Shown piece after piece: positions 1 through 7,644 of a stretch of DNA of 59,633 nt. This DNA comes from Clostridiales bacterium (GTDB lineage: Bacteria; Bacillota; Clostridia; Oscillospirales; Acutalibacteraceae): NCBI GenBank assembly GCA_022800315.1, contig JAAWQC010000014.1:1-59633 (forward strand), given 5' to 3'. The position numbers and the translations under genes are program-made. The notes beneath the pieces were generated by a model, which saw nothing but the letters and a program-made list of their open reading frames with translations, was not told where the DNA came from and searched no databases. Each line of letters starts with the position of its first letter. Positions within the stretch are counted from its first letter, which is position 1.

Positions 1-181
1 CCCACCCCGTCTCCCTGTTTCCGCCACCGGCGGCGGTCGACGGCGTTGTCCTTGAGAATCCCCCGATAATGGCAAAAATAGCGCTATATGTTGTGTAGTG
101 TGATAAAGAGCCTTCGGTTATTGCTATCTGTGACCAGCCGGAGTCCAGAGGCGTAGCCTTTGGTCATGGTGGGGAGGGGGT

Positions 182-214
182 TCAGGGGGAACCCGTTTGA
201 AAGGTTCCCCCTGA
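182..214. repeat. 12-bp perfect inverted repeat
   Basis: TCAGGGGGAACC at 182-193 is followed after nine bases by its exact complement GGTTCCCCCTGA at 203-214. No U-tract follows, so it is not a standard terminator. It looks like the first half of a two-hairpin intergenic element. Confidence 0.6.
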
Positions 215-226
215 CGATTCTTTTCT

Positions 227-254
227 CCCCTTTTCTTATCGTCAAGAAAAGGGG
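227..254. repeat. 11-bp perfect inverted repeat
   Basis: CCCCTTTTCTT (227-237) and AAGAAAAGGGG (244-254) pair perfectly around a six-base loop. It lies 12 bases after the previous hairpin, and together they look like one composite palindromic element. Confidence 0.6.
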
Positions 255-316
255 ACCTGCGGAGCAAGCGCCGCATAGGCGCAAAAAAGATTTTTTGTAA
301 AGAAGGGAAGATCCCT

Positions 317-502
317 ATGCTGTGCGACAATCAATTCTGCTTCTATTGGTCAGACGACCTTTGCACCCTGTCGGATATCTCATTTGATGACAGGGGCTGC
401 TGTCAGGACTGTCTCACTCTGTCCCTTACCGACCGCCAGTTGCAAAAGGCGCGGGAGAAAACCCTGCGGCTGCTCGATCGCCAATACGACCACTGGGAAT
501 AG
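317..502 (+). CDS. Small Cys-containing hypothetical protein (61 aa)
   Basis: I do not recognise this protein. It begins MLCDNQF and has four cysteines, including a C-C-x-x-C cluster near residues 33-37, followed by a charged, probably helical tail (QKAREKTLRLLDRQYDHWE). The ATG has a GAAGGGAAG Shine-Dalgarno sequence at a suitable distance, which is the main support for a real gene. It converges on the LysR gene and stops 10 bases from that gene's end. The cysteines could bind a metal, but that is inference. It has no signal peptide or membrane segment. Confidence 0.5.
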   Translation: MLCDNQFCFYWSDDLCTLSDISFDDRGCCQDCLTLSLTDRQLQKAREKTLRLLDRQYDHWE

Positions 503-511
503 GGCGCCGTA

Positions 512-1396
512 TCATGTAGTTTCACAAAACCGGCGGAAATCCTCCCGTTCCCCGTCGAACAGGCTGTCCTTCAGCCAGACGAAGCTGAATTCCCGCGTCA
601 GCCGGACCCCTTTCAGAGGAATTTCCCGCAGCAGCCCCGCCGCGAGTTCCTCCTGCACGGCGGGGGCATAGGCGAAGGTGATGCCCGGCCCGGCGGCCAC
701 CAGCTGTTTAAGGGTGCGGAAGTTGCCGATCTCGGATACGGCGCGGAAATCGGACAGGGACAGATTGTGCTCGTGCAGCAGGTTCTCCAGTACCTCCCGG
801 GTGCCGGAACCTGGCTCCCGCACCACGATGGGCTGAGCGCACAGCTCCTCCAGCGGGAGGGGGGCTTTCCCCGTCAGAGGGGAGCCCATCCCGCAGACCG
901 CCAGAAACCGCTCGGCGGACAGGGGCGCGTGGCCGTAGATGCCTTTGTCGAAGTACCCCTCGATCAGGGCGAAATCGATCACTCCCGCATCCAGCCGGCG
1001 GAGCAGCTCGGCGGTATTCTCCACCTCCAGGCGGATTTCACAGTCGGGATACCGCTCCCGGTAGCGGCAGAGGATATCGGGCAGCACAAACTCCCCGATG
1101 GTCAGGGTGGCGCCGAAATGCAGGCGCTTCGCCTCCCGCCGGGAGGCTGCCAGCTTATCCTCCATCCGGCGGGCGTCGGCGTCCACCGCGGCGGCAAAAC
1201 GGCGAAGTGCCTCCCCCTCCGGCGTCAGACGCAGTTCCCGCCCGCCCCTCAGGACAAGGGGGACGCCGTAAGCCTGCTCCAGCTGCTGGATGTGCCGGGT
1301 GACGGCGGGCTGGGTCAGATGGAGCTCCCGGGCGGTGCGGGTGTAGTTTTTATGGCGGCACAGCGCCAGAAAGGTTTGGATGTGATAATCGAGCAT
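512..1396 (-). CDS. LysR-family transcriptional regulator
   Basis: A full-length LysR-type regulator of 294 aa. Residues 1-60 form the winged helix-turn-helix (ARELHLTQPAVTRHIQQLEQ), and residues about 90-290 form the periplasmic-binding-protein-like effector domain. The effector domain has the LHFGATLTIGEF start seen in CysL/YeiE-like members. It is transcribed away from the yeiH-like gene at 1510, and the 113-bp gap between them holds two perfect palindromes. LysR regulators usually control the divergent neighbour and themselves, so this one probably controls the exporter in response to a sulfur- or anion-type ligand. The ligand is not visible from the sequence. Confidence 0.9.
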   Translation of the reverse strand: MLDYHIQTFLALCRHKNYTRTARELHLTQPAVTRHIQQLEQAYGVPLVLRGGRELRLTPEGEALRRFAAAVDADARRMEDKLAASRREAKRLHFGATLTIGEFVLPDILCRYRERYPDCEIRLEVENTAELLRRLDAGVIDFALIEGYFDKGIYGHAPLSAERFLAVCGMGSPLTGKAPLPLEELCAQPIVVREPGSGTREVLENLLHEHNLSLSDFRAVSEIGNFRTLKQLVAAGPGITFAYAPAVQEELAAGLLREIPLKGVRLTREFSFVWLKDSLFDGEREDFRRFCETT

Positions 1397-1509
1397 CGTT
1401 CCACCTCAGCTATTATAATATTAACGAATACCACCATGTCAAATTATAATTTGATTTTATAATAGATCGGTGGTAAAATCAACCGGAAATCGACGAGGGG
1501 GAATCGGCT
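1397..1509. promoter_or_regulatory. Divergent LysR/yeiH control region
   Basis: This AT-rich island holds two perfect palindromes: TATTATAATA at 1411-1420 and TCAAATTATAATTTGA at 1439-1454. A TATAAT at 1458-1463 could be the -10 of the rightward yeiH promoter. No good -35 lies 17 bp upstream of it, which would suit a promoter that needs an activator. The 16-bp palindrome sits where a LysR activator would bind. Confidence 0.6.
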
Positions 1510-2574
1510 ATGACGGCAATGTTACAAAAGGGGTGGAAGCAGGCAAAGCTCATCCTGCCCGGCTTTCTGGTATGTGTGGTGATCGCGCTCATCGGACAGG
1601 GCATCGCCCGGTTCCTGCCCATGGTGGGCGCCGCCCTGTTTGCGATCCTGCTGGGCATTGCGGCTGGCAACACCTTTTTAAATAAGGAAGTCTTCAACGC
1701 GGGCACCAAGTTTTCGGAAAAGACCCTGCTGGAAATCTCCATCGTGCTCACCGGACTGACCCTCAATCTGGGGGATATCGTGGCGGTGGGGTGGCAGGGG
1801 GTCGTGTTTATCACCGGCCAGATGCTGCTGACCATCTTCATCGCCTTTTTCATCGGGCGAAAGCTGGGCTTCGGTCGGAAATTTTCCCTCCTGATGTCGG
1901 CGGGCAATGCGGTGTGCGGGTCCTCCGCCATCGCCACCGTCTCCCCGGTGGTGGGGGCGGACACCAAGGACAAGGGCATCTCCATCACCATCGTCAACGT
2001 CACCGGCACCGTGCTGATGGTTACCCTGCCCTTGATAGCGGGGGCAATGTACCAGCACGCCGTGCTGCCCACCTCCGCTCTGATCGGCGGCACCCTGCAG
2101 TCCATCGGACAGGTCATCGCCTCCGCCAAATTCGTCAGCGACCCGGTGGTGGAGATGGCCACCGTCTTTAAAATCGTGCGCATCATCTTCCTGGTGCTGG
2201 TGGCGCTGGGCTTTTCCCGTCTCAACACTAGCGAGGAGGGCAAACTGTTCTCCCGCAAAAGCGCCTCGGCCTCCGACGGAGGAGAAGCCGGTGGGAAAGC
2301 GGGTAAAAAATTCAGCGCGGGTATTCCGTGGTTCATCATCGGCTTTTTCCTGTGCAGCGTCATCTTTACCACCGGTGTCGTGCCGCCGCTGCTGTCCGCG
2401 GGGGCCAAGACGGTCAGCGGCCAGTTTGAGATCATCGCCCTCGCCGCCATCGGTATGCGGGTCAAATTCCGCGACCTGGTGCGGGAGGGTCCGAAGGCGC
2501 TGCTGTACGGCGGACTGGTCGGCGCATGCCAGATCGTGTGCGCGCTGGGCCTCATAGCCCTGCTTTTCCGCTGA
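1510..2574 (+). CDS. yeiH: YeiH/UPF0324 family putative sulfate exporter
   Basis: An integral membrane protein of 354 aa with about ten hydrophobic helices. It shows the family hallmarks LGIAAGN near residue 52 and GNAVCGSSAIATVSPVV near residue 135. Related proteins are annotated as putative sulfate exporters and are commonly paired with a LysR regulator, as here. A charged, Ser/Gly-rich loop (about residues 240-265) splits the last helices and is probably cytoplasmic. The start follows a GGGGG ribosome site eight bases upstream. Substrate assignment comes from the family name and is not proven by sequence. Confidence 0.9.
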   Translation: MTAMLQKGWKQAKLILPGFLVCVVIALIGQGIARFLPMVGAALFAILLGIAAGNTFLNKEVFNAGTKFSEKTLLEISIVLTGLTLNLGDIVAVGWQGVVFITGQMLLTIFIAFFIGRKLGFGRKFSLLMSAGNAVCGSSAIATVSPVVGADTKDKGISITIVNVTGTVLMVTLPLIAGAMYQHAVLPTSALIGGTLQSIGQVIASAKFVSDPVVEMATVFKIVRIIFLVLVALGFSRLNTSEEGKLFSRKSASASDGGEAGGKAGKKFSAGIPWFIIGFFLCSVIFTTGVVPPLLSAGAKTVSGQFEIIALAAIGMRVKFRDLVREGPKALLYGGLVGACQIVCALGLIALLFR

Positions 2575-2596
2575 AACAGCTCTTTCTTTTTGACAG

Positions 2597-2628
2597 GCGC
2601 GGAGGTATAATAAACCTCCGCGCTTTTT
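2597..2628 (+). terminator. Intrinsic terminator after yeiH
   Basis: GCGCGGAGGT (2597-2606) pairs perfectly with ACCTCCGCGC (2614-2623) around a seven-base loop, followed by a T-tract. Confidence 0.85.
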
Positions 2629-2667
2629 GTCATACGGGGCGGGAGAATTGCAGAGGAGGCCGGGCCT

Positions 2668-3258
2668 ATGGAGATGCAGGATGTCAGGAACAAGCTGAAG
2701 CGGGGCAACCAGCTCCTTTTTTCACGGGACAGCCCGTGCCTGCAGGAACTGATTCTGCTCATCAGCCGGCAGAAGCACCGGACACTGGTCAAGTGGGCTC
2801 TCGACGGCGCACGGGGGCCGGTGAAGCGGCTGAAGGCGCGGTACCCCGGTGAAAACCGGCCGGAAACCGCCGTGGCGCTGTGCTGGGACTGGGCGAGGGG
2901 CCGGGTAAAGATGCCGGAGGCGAAAAAGGCGCTGCTGCGGGTCCACGCCATGGCGAAGGAATTGACCGACCCGGTGGACATCGCCCTGTGCCACGCGGTG
3001 GGGCAAGCCTGCGCTGCCATCCATGTAGAGACCCACGCGGTGGGGCTTCCCTTCTATGAACTGACCGCCATCGTGCGGGAACGGGGGATCGAGAACTGCC
3101 GTCAGGCGGTGGAGGAGGCCATAGCGGCCTATACCGGCAGCCTGGAGGCTTTGGCGGAGACGATAGATTCCCCGCCGCAGGAATGGGCGGCTTTCCTGCG
3201 GGACGACAGCCGTCCCAATAAAGAAAGACTGCTGCTGGAGAAAAGGACAAAGGGATAA
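2668..3258 (+). CDS. Immunity-like all-helical protein
   Basis: A soluble, mainly helical protein of 196 aa with a GGAGG site before its ATG. Its central stretch (CHAVGQACAAIHVETHAVGL, about residues 109-128, then PFYELTAIV) resembles the group annotated in Clostridia as putative immunity proteins. No toxin gene is adjacent, so an immunity role is only a family label. The two His and one Glu in HVETHAVG could be structural or catalytic. It stands alone between the yeiH terminator and a decayed ABC gene. There is no signal peptide. Confidence 0.6.
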   Translation: MEMQDVRNKLKRGNQLLFSRDSPCLQELILLISRQKHRTLVKWALDGARGPVKRLKARYPGENRPETAVALCWDWARGRVKMPEAKKALLRVHAMAKELTDPVDIALCHAVGQACAAIHVETHAVGLPFYELTAIVRERGIENCRQAVEEAIAAYTGSLEALAETIDSPPQEWAAFLRDDSRPNKERLLLEKRTKG

Positions 3259-3348
3259 CCGACAGCCGCCGCAGGGCATACGAAAAAATGGCTATTAGGC
3301 GGGGGACAGAGGCTAGGACTGTGGGAAAAATTTCGGGGGAATTTTTAG

Positions 3349-3511
3349 CGATGGGATGGGGAGGCGTACCGCCGCTATTGCAGGCGCTTTGAGTTGGACG
3401 AGACCCCCCGCCCAGCTATCCGCCGGTATGAAGGTGAAGTTTTCGCTGGCATTGGTTCTGTCCCACCGGGCGGAGCTGCTGATTCTGGACGTAAACTCTA
3501 GTATGAATTAG
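3349..3511 (+). pseudogene. Remnant of an ABC transporter ATPase (YtrB/BcrA-like)
   Basis: Two reading frames carry adjacent parts of one ABC ATPase. From 3349 one frame reads WDGEAYRRYCRRFELDETP, the helical region before the signature motif. From about 3412 another frame reads QLSAGMKVKFSLALVLSHRA then ELLILD, which is the ABC signature and Walker B. It then stops within seven codons, where EPTSGLDP would be expected. The Walker A half and the C-terminus are missing. This is a frameshifted, truncated fossil gene, possibly of a GntR-regulated YtrB-type exporter. Confidence 0.75.
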
Positions 3512-3514
3512 GGT

Positions 3515-3590
3515 GTGTATTCTGTGTATAGAGTAAAGGTAAAGGCGAGAGAATGAACTGTATACACAAAAACAAAGAAAAAGTGTATAT
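3515..3590. promoter_or_regulatory. Cluster of GTGTAT/ATACAC operator-like half-sites
   Basis: Within 76 bases there are three GTGTAT elements (3515, 3524, 3583) and one GTATACAC (3560-3567) that forms a TGTATACA palindrome. Repeated half-sites of this kind are typical of GntR/YtrA-type operators. They may be left over from the lost ABC operon just upstream or may act on the hydrolase gene. Inference only. Confidence 0.35.
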
Positions 3591-3621
3591 CGTGTAAAGG
3601 ATATGTAGCCGACACACCGGT

Positions 3622-3650
3622 TTGACTTCGGCGGGGACAGGGGATAGAAT
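3622..3650 (+). promoter_or_regulatory. Sigma-A promoter for the hydrolase at 3683
   Basis: TTGACT at 3622-3627, a 17-bp spacer, and TAGAAT at 3645-3650, placed 33 bases before the start codon. Confidence 0.7.
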
Positions 3651-3682
3651 AGCGGTAAAAACGCAGGCCGGAGGGATACGAT

Positions 3683-4381
3683 ATGAAGCAGACGCGGTTC
3701 TCTATAGACGGGATACCGGTGATCCTATGGGGGGAAGCCTCCGGGAAAGCCTATCTGTATGTACACGGGCAGGGAGGCAATAAGGAGGAGGCAGCCGCCT
3801 TCGCCCAGACAGCCGATGAACGAGGCTGGCAGGTGCTGAGCCTCGATTTGCCCGAGCACGGGGAGCGCCGGGAGGGGAAGGAGCCGCTTGTTCCCTGGCA
3901 GGCCGTACCTGAGTTGAAGCGGGTCATCCGTTGGCTGAGGGATAACGGAAAACAGCGCGTCGCCCTGCGTGCCACCAGTATCGGGGCATGGTTCGCCCTG
4001 CTGGGCCTTGCGGACGAAGCACTGGAAAGGTGCTTACTGGTATCGCCCGTCGTCGACATGGAGCGGGTGATACAGACTATGATGGGCTGGGCAGGGGTAA
4101 GCGAGGAACAGCTGCAGGCGCGGCAGGTGATCCCCACCAGTTTCGGGCAGAACCTGTCGTGGGAGTATCTTGCCTATGTGCGGCAGCATTCGATCACCCG
4201 ATGGGAGGCGCCGACCCACATCCTATACGCCGGGCGGGATAACCTGACCGCACGCCCGGTCATGGAGGATTTTGCGAGACGGTTCGGCTGTGAGATGATG
4301 GTGATGGAAAACGGCGAGCACTGGTTCCATACGCCGGAACAGCTGGCTGTGCTGGAGGAATGGACCAAAAACCGTTGTTGA
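3683..4381 (+). CDS. Alpha/beta hydrolase
   Basis: A compact alpha/beta-hydrolase of 232 aa without signal peptide, so cytoplasmic. The oxyanion-hole region YVHGQGGNKEEA is at about residue 29, the nucleophile elbow is ATSIGAWF (Ser near residue 100), the acid is probably in YAGRDNLT and the catalytic His in NGEHWFHT near the C-terminus. The elbow is A-T-S-I-G instead of G-x-S-x-G, so the first glycine is replaced by alanine. It is a single-gene unit with its own promoter, a GGAGGG ribosome site and a bidirectional terminator. The substrate cannot be told. Confidence 0.85.
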   Translation: MKQTRFSIDGIPVILWGEASGKAYLYVHGQGGNKEEAAAFAQTADERGWQVLSLDLPEHGERREGKEPLVPWQAVPELKRVIRWLRDNGKQRVALRATSIGAWFALLGLADEALERCLLVSPVVDMERVIQTMMGWAGVSEEQLQARQVIPTSFGQNLSWEYLAYVRQHSITRWEAPTHILYAGRDNLTARPVMEDFARRFGCEMMVMENGEHWFHTPEQLAVLEEWTKNRC

Positions 4382-4411
4382 CCGGTAAGGCTCCGGCGTC
4401 ATATAACGGAA

Positions 4412-4440
4412 AAGTCCCCCGACCGATGGTCGGGGGACTT
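4412..4440. terminator. Bidirectional intrinsic terminator
   Basis: A perfect 13-bp stem (AAGTCCCCCGACC at 4412-4424 with its complement at 4428-4440) and a three-base loop, with A's on the left and T's on the right. It serves the converging hydrolase and ABC permease genes. Confidence 0.9.
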
Positions 4441-4442
4441 TC

Positions 4443-6035
4443 TTACATATACAAATGAATACGGAGCAGGCGCCGGTACACAAACCAGCAGATCAGGGCA
4501 AGCAGCAAGGCCGCCAGCGCCATAGCCAGCCGGCCGTCAATGACCGTTCCCAGCGCGAAGGTGGCGGCGCCGGTGAGGATCATACCGCCAAAGCCCGTCA
4601 GTATGGTCACCATCACCGCCGCACTCTGTTTGACAGCGGCGGTTTCGCTGGTCCAATCGTACCGGGGGAATTTGACGTTGGCCATCATGCCCACCACCGA
4701 GGAGAAAAAGGCGAAGACGGTAGGGACCGCCACCAGCAGGACGGCTTCCGCCGCATCGGCGTGGAGGCCCACCGCCAACAGGATCCCGCCGATAAAAGCG
4801 CCGGGAAGCAGGACGGTGAGATTGACCGCAATTTTGGATAGGAAGATGGTACGGTTGTCCACCGGCGCGGAGAGAGGAATCCAACGGCTCTTTCCCTCCA
4901 GCGAAAGGGAGCTGGCAGTGGTGCTGCCCAGCGCCATGCAGAAGGCCGCGACCAGCGGGGCGTAGCGTGTGATCATGCCCGCGTCGAAGCCGGGAGGCAG
5001 GTTGACCCCTTCGGAGGCAAGGAGGGCGGGAACGTTGGCAAACAGCGAGGCGGCGCCCAGCACGATCAGAATCACCGACCCAATGGCGGTATTCATCAGA
5101 TAGATGGGGCAGGTGAACAGGCGGCGCAGCTCTTTGTTGTACAGGGCGCGGAAGGGGGAGGCGGTTTTCAGGGTGCCCAGCTGATAATTCCCGCCGGAAC
5201 GGTGGCTCATCAGGGCGGTGTTGATACGGGTGTAACCGAGGGAGAACACCCAGACGAACAGGAGGAAAGCGCCAACCGATACGCCCGCCACCAGCAGGAA
5301 ATCGACGACATTACCCGCCGCTGCGCCGGCGTACCACACCGCGGGAGGATAGAGGGACGCCGCCATGCTGGAGGCCATGGACAAGAGGCTGGCCAGCCCT
5401 TCCATATTGGTGTTCGACATCCCGAAGCTCCCCGCCATCACCGCCAGGATAAGCACGAAGCTCAGCACTACCACCAGCAGGTTTTTATAACGGAACCGCA
5501 CCGAGACCGCCGTGATCAGGGTACCCAGCGCGGTGGCGATCACGATAGGCAGCAGGGGGGAAAAGAACAGGCAGAGGAACAGCATCACCAGAGCGAGGGG
5601 GCCTGCCCCGGCGGTGACGGCGTACACGACGCCCATGGGAATCAGCAGGATGCAGGAGAACAGGAAATTCATCAGATACAGGGTAGCAAACCGGCTGGCG
5701 ATGACGGTACGGCTGGAAACCGGCAAAGACATCACCATATCGTAATCGCGGAAGCCGAAGAGCACCCCGTCAGTTTTCATTACGGTGGTGACCAGCGTGA
5801 TGACCGCCGATACGGCAAACATCAGCGGCGGCAGCGCTTGGATGAGCCCCAGCGCGGCGAACCCGACGGCTGTCAGCGCACTGTAGCCGACGAAGATCAG
5901 GACGACTAGGGCCATGCCCACGGCGAACAGGAGGTTGCGGGATTTTTCGCGGGGGTCCTTGCTGTGGAGCAGGCGGTTCAGGCCGAACAGGCCCAGCAGC
6001 TGCACCCTCAGCAGGGCGAAGCCTTTATTTTTCAT
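4443..6035 (-). CDS. ABC-2 type exporter permease
   Basis: A multi-spanning membrane protein of 530 aa, partner of the ATPase encoded just upstream. It has roughly twelve hydrophobic segments and the DYDMVMSLPVSSRTVI motif near residue 90, typical of large clostridial ABC exporter permeases. The chosen start MKNKGFALL (6035) overlaps the ATPase stop by 11 bases and suits translational coupling. An upstream in-frame ATG at 6089 lies inside the ATPase gene and is less likely. The ATPase, permease and regulator order suggests drug, peptide or lipid export; the substrate is unknown. Confidence 0.85.
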   Translation of the reverse strand: MKNKGFALLRVQLLGLFGLNRLLHSKDPREKSRNLLFAVGMALVVLIFVGYSALTAVGFAALGLIQALPPLMFAVSAVITLVTTVMKTDGVLFGFRDYDMVMSLPVSSRTVIASRFATLYLMNFLFSCILLIPMGVVYAVTAGAGPLALVMLFLCLFFSPLLPIVIATALGTLITAVSVRFRYKNLLVVVLSFVLILAVMAGSFGMSNTNMEGLASLLSMASSMAASLYPPAVWYAGAAAGNVVDFLLVAGVSVGAFLLFVWVFSLGYTRINTALMSHRSGGNYQLGTLKTASPFRALYNKELRRLFTCPIYLMNTAIGSVILIVLGAASLFANVPALLASEGVNLPPGFDAGMITRYAPLVAAFCMALGSTTASSLSLEGKSRWIPLSAPVDNRTIFLSKIAVNLTVLLPGAFIGGILLAVGLHADAAEAVLLVAVPTVFAFFSSVVGMMANVKFPRYDWTSETAAVKQSAAVMVTILTGFGGMILTGAATFALGTVIDGRLAMALAALLLALICWFVYRRLLRIHLYM

Positions 6036-6753
6036 GCTCCACCACCTCCAGGAAGACCTCCTCCAGGCTGCTGTCGCCCCGGATTTCATCGATGGGGCCG
6101 CTGGCCACCAGCCTGCCGCCCCGGATGATGGCGACCTTGTTGCACAGCTTTTCCGCCACCTCCAGCACGTGGGTGGAAAAGAAGATGGCGCCGCCCTGTC
6201 CGCACAGCTCGTGCATCATTTCCTTGAGACGGAAGGCTGCCTGCGGGTCCAGGCCGACAAAGGGTTCGTCCAGCACCAGCAGCTTCGGCTCGTGGAGAAA
6301 GGCGGAGATGATGGCCAGCTTCTGCTTCATGCCGTGGGAGTAGGAGGCGATCAGGTCGCCCAGGTTGGCGGTCAGCTCCAGCCGATCGCCGTACCGGCGG
6401 ATGCGCTCCTCCCGTTCCCCCGAGGCCACCCCGAAAATATCGGCGATAAAATTGAGGTACTGGATGCCGGTCAGGTGTTCGTACAGGTCGGGATTGTCGG
6501 GGATGTAGGCGGTGAGCGATTTGCAGAGTACCGGCTCTTCCTTCACCGAATGGCCGTCGATGCGTATTACACCCTCGTCAAATTCCATGACGCCCACCGC
6601 CGCGCGGATGGTGGTGGTCTTGCCCGCGCCGTTGTGGCCGATGAAGCCGTAGATGTCCCCCGCCTCCACCCGCAGGTTCAGGTTGTCCACCGCCCGTTTG
6701 CCGCCGGGATAGGTTTTGGTCAGATTTTCAATGGTCAGGATACCGTGTGCCAT
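6025..6753 (-). CDS. ABC transporter ATP-binding protein
   Basis: A 242-aa nucleotide-binding subunit that powers the adjacent permease. Walker A is GHNGAGKTTT (about residue 39), the ABC signature is SYSHGMKQKL (about 138) and Walker B is LLVLDEPFVGLDP (about 158), with the switch His in FFSTHVLE. The signature reads S-H-G-M instead of S-G-G-Q, a form common in the ABC-2 exporter group. Start ATG has AAAGGACG upstream. It lies between the regulator and the permease in one leftward operon. Confidence 0.93.
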   Translation of the reverse strand: MAHGILTIENLTKTYPGGKRAVDNLNLRVEAGDIYGFIGHNGAGKTTTIRAAVGVMEFDEGVIRIDGHSVKEEPVLCKSLTAYIPDNPDLYEHLTGIQYLNFIADIFGVASGEREERIRRYGDRLELTANLGDLIASYSHGMKQKLAIISAFLHEPKLLVLDEPFVGLDPQAAFRLKEMMHELCGQGGAIFFSTHVLEVAEKLCNKVAIIRGGRLVASGPIDEIRGDSSLEEVFLEVVEHEK

Positions 6754-6779
6754 CTGTTATCGTCCTTTCACGTGGAAAT

Positions 6780-7334
6780 TCATTCGTCAGCCGCCTTTTT
6801 TTCCGGCGGGGTGGTGATGACGGCGATGGAATGCCGCTGCCGTCCCTCCGCGGGCGGGTTCTGCATCAGGGGAACCAGGATTTCGCCGATTTTCCGCATC
6901 GCTTCGTTCAGTTCCTCCACCGTGGCGTTAATCGGGCAGGTGGTAAAGCCCACCCCGTCGTGCTGAAGGTCGGCGTCCGGCCGTCCGGCGTATTCGTGGA
7001 ACTGGGTCAGCAATCCGGTCATGAAACGGGTGAACATCAGCAGCAGGCCTTCGCTCCCCTTTTCTTTAAGCAGCTCATTGCCGTCCTTCTGCACATTGTC
7101 GGACAGGGCGTACACCCGTTCCACCGCGCCGCGTACCCGGTTTTCCTCCACTATGGTCAGGATGTCGTCCTTCTCCATACGGCCCAGATAACGGTAGAGG
7201 GTGGCCTGAGGGATATCGGGACAGGCTGCAGCCAGTTCCTTTGCCGTAGCCCGGCCTCTGCCGGCGATTTCGATGATGATTCGGCATTTGGCGGGATTCA
7301 GAAAACTGTCGATGAGTTGTTTGAAGCGGTCGAT
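6780..7334 (-). CDS. ArsR-like winged-helix regulator, apparent AUC start
   Basis: An N-terminal winged helix (residues about 1-60: IDRFKQLIDSFLNPAKCRII, then TAKELAAACPDIPQATLYRY) is followed by a mostly helical C-terminal half. It probably regulates the ABC exporter that follows 26 bases downstream. The frame has no ATG, GTG or TTG between the stop at 7347-7349 and the ATG at 7178, and starting at 7178 would delete the DNA-binding helix. An AGGAGGG site (about 7343-7349) lies eight bases before an ATC codon at 7332-7334 (the first I of the sequence above), so I propose an AUC start. A sequencing error or a small frameshift from the ATG at 7341 is the alternative. Product 184 aa. Confidence 0.7.
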   Translation of the reverse strand: MDRFKQLIDSFLNPAKCRIIIEIAGRGRATAKELAAACPDIPQATLYRYLGRMEKDDILTIVEENRVRGAVERVYALSDNVQKDGNELLKEKGSEGLLLMFTRFMTGLLTQFHEYAGRPDADLQHDGVGFTTCPINATVEELNEAMRKIGEILVPLMQNPPAEGRQRHSIAVITTPPEKKAADE

Positions 7335-7600
7335 ACGCCATCCCTCCTATACTATTCTCTACAAGATAATATTATCATTATGATAATATAAATTCAAGAA
7401 GAAATAAGAGGAAAATAGTCGGCTCCTGATTAAATATAAATACTAAAAGTATATATTTGTACAAATATACGATTTCTGGGACGAAAGGGGACAGTCGCAG
7501 GGAAATACACCCTATAGAACCCTTCAAAGCCTGTGTGCACGGTTGTCGCAGACGAATCAAGAGGTGGTGTGCCTCTCTCGGTGTTATACCTCAATGAAAT
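7335..7600. other. AT-rich gene-free stretch
   Basis: This is clearly more AT-rich than its surroundings and separates the ABC operon from the alcohol dehydrogenase gene. TATTATCATTATGATAATATA near 7370-7390 is a dyad that could be the operator or promoter of the leftward ABC operon. No supported gene is seen in it; a 60-codon leftward frame is judged spurious. Confidence 0.4.
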
Positions 7601-7637
7601 AAGAAAAGACCCCTCCGTCTCGCAGGGGCCTTTTCTT
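7601..7637. terminator. Terminator of the alcohol dehydrogenase gene
   Basis: AAGAAAAGACCCCT (7601-7614) pairs with AGGGGCCTTTTCTT (7624-7637) with one internal mismatch. It is flanked by A/T tracts and placed eight bases past the stop of the leftward gene. Confidence 0.8.
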
Positions 7638-7644
7638 CTTTTTT

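Larger units (their letters stand above)
1..316. other. Gene-free leader with stacked hairpins
   Basis: No convincing gene is seen in the first 316 bases. The stretch contains two strong perfect hairpins (listed separately), then a GCGCC/GGCGC hairpin near 270-283 and an A6/T6 palindrome near 281-296. It ends in a GAAGGGAAG ribosome site for the small gene at 317. The hairpin density suggests an intergenic repeat or an mRNA leader rather than coding DNA. Confidence 0.5.

Noticed and set aside
2590-2611. A TTGACA...TATAAT promoter overlapping the yeiH terminator
   Set aside because: The spacer is only about 10 bp and the -10-like bases are the terminator loop.
1479-3020. A 513-codon minus-strand frame opposite the YeiH exporter
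   Set aside because: It crosses the yeiH terminator and two real genes; Ser/Pro/Ala-rich antisense composition.
7378-7560. A 60-codon leftward frame in the AT-rich gap
   Set aside because: No ribosome site, no homology and an odd hydrophobic composition explained by AT-rich DNA.
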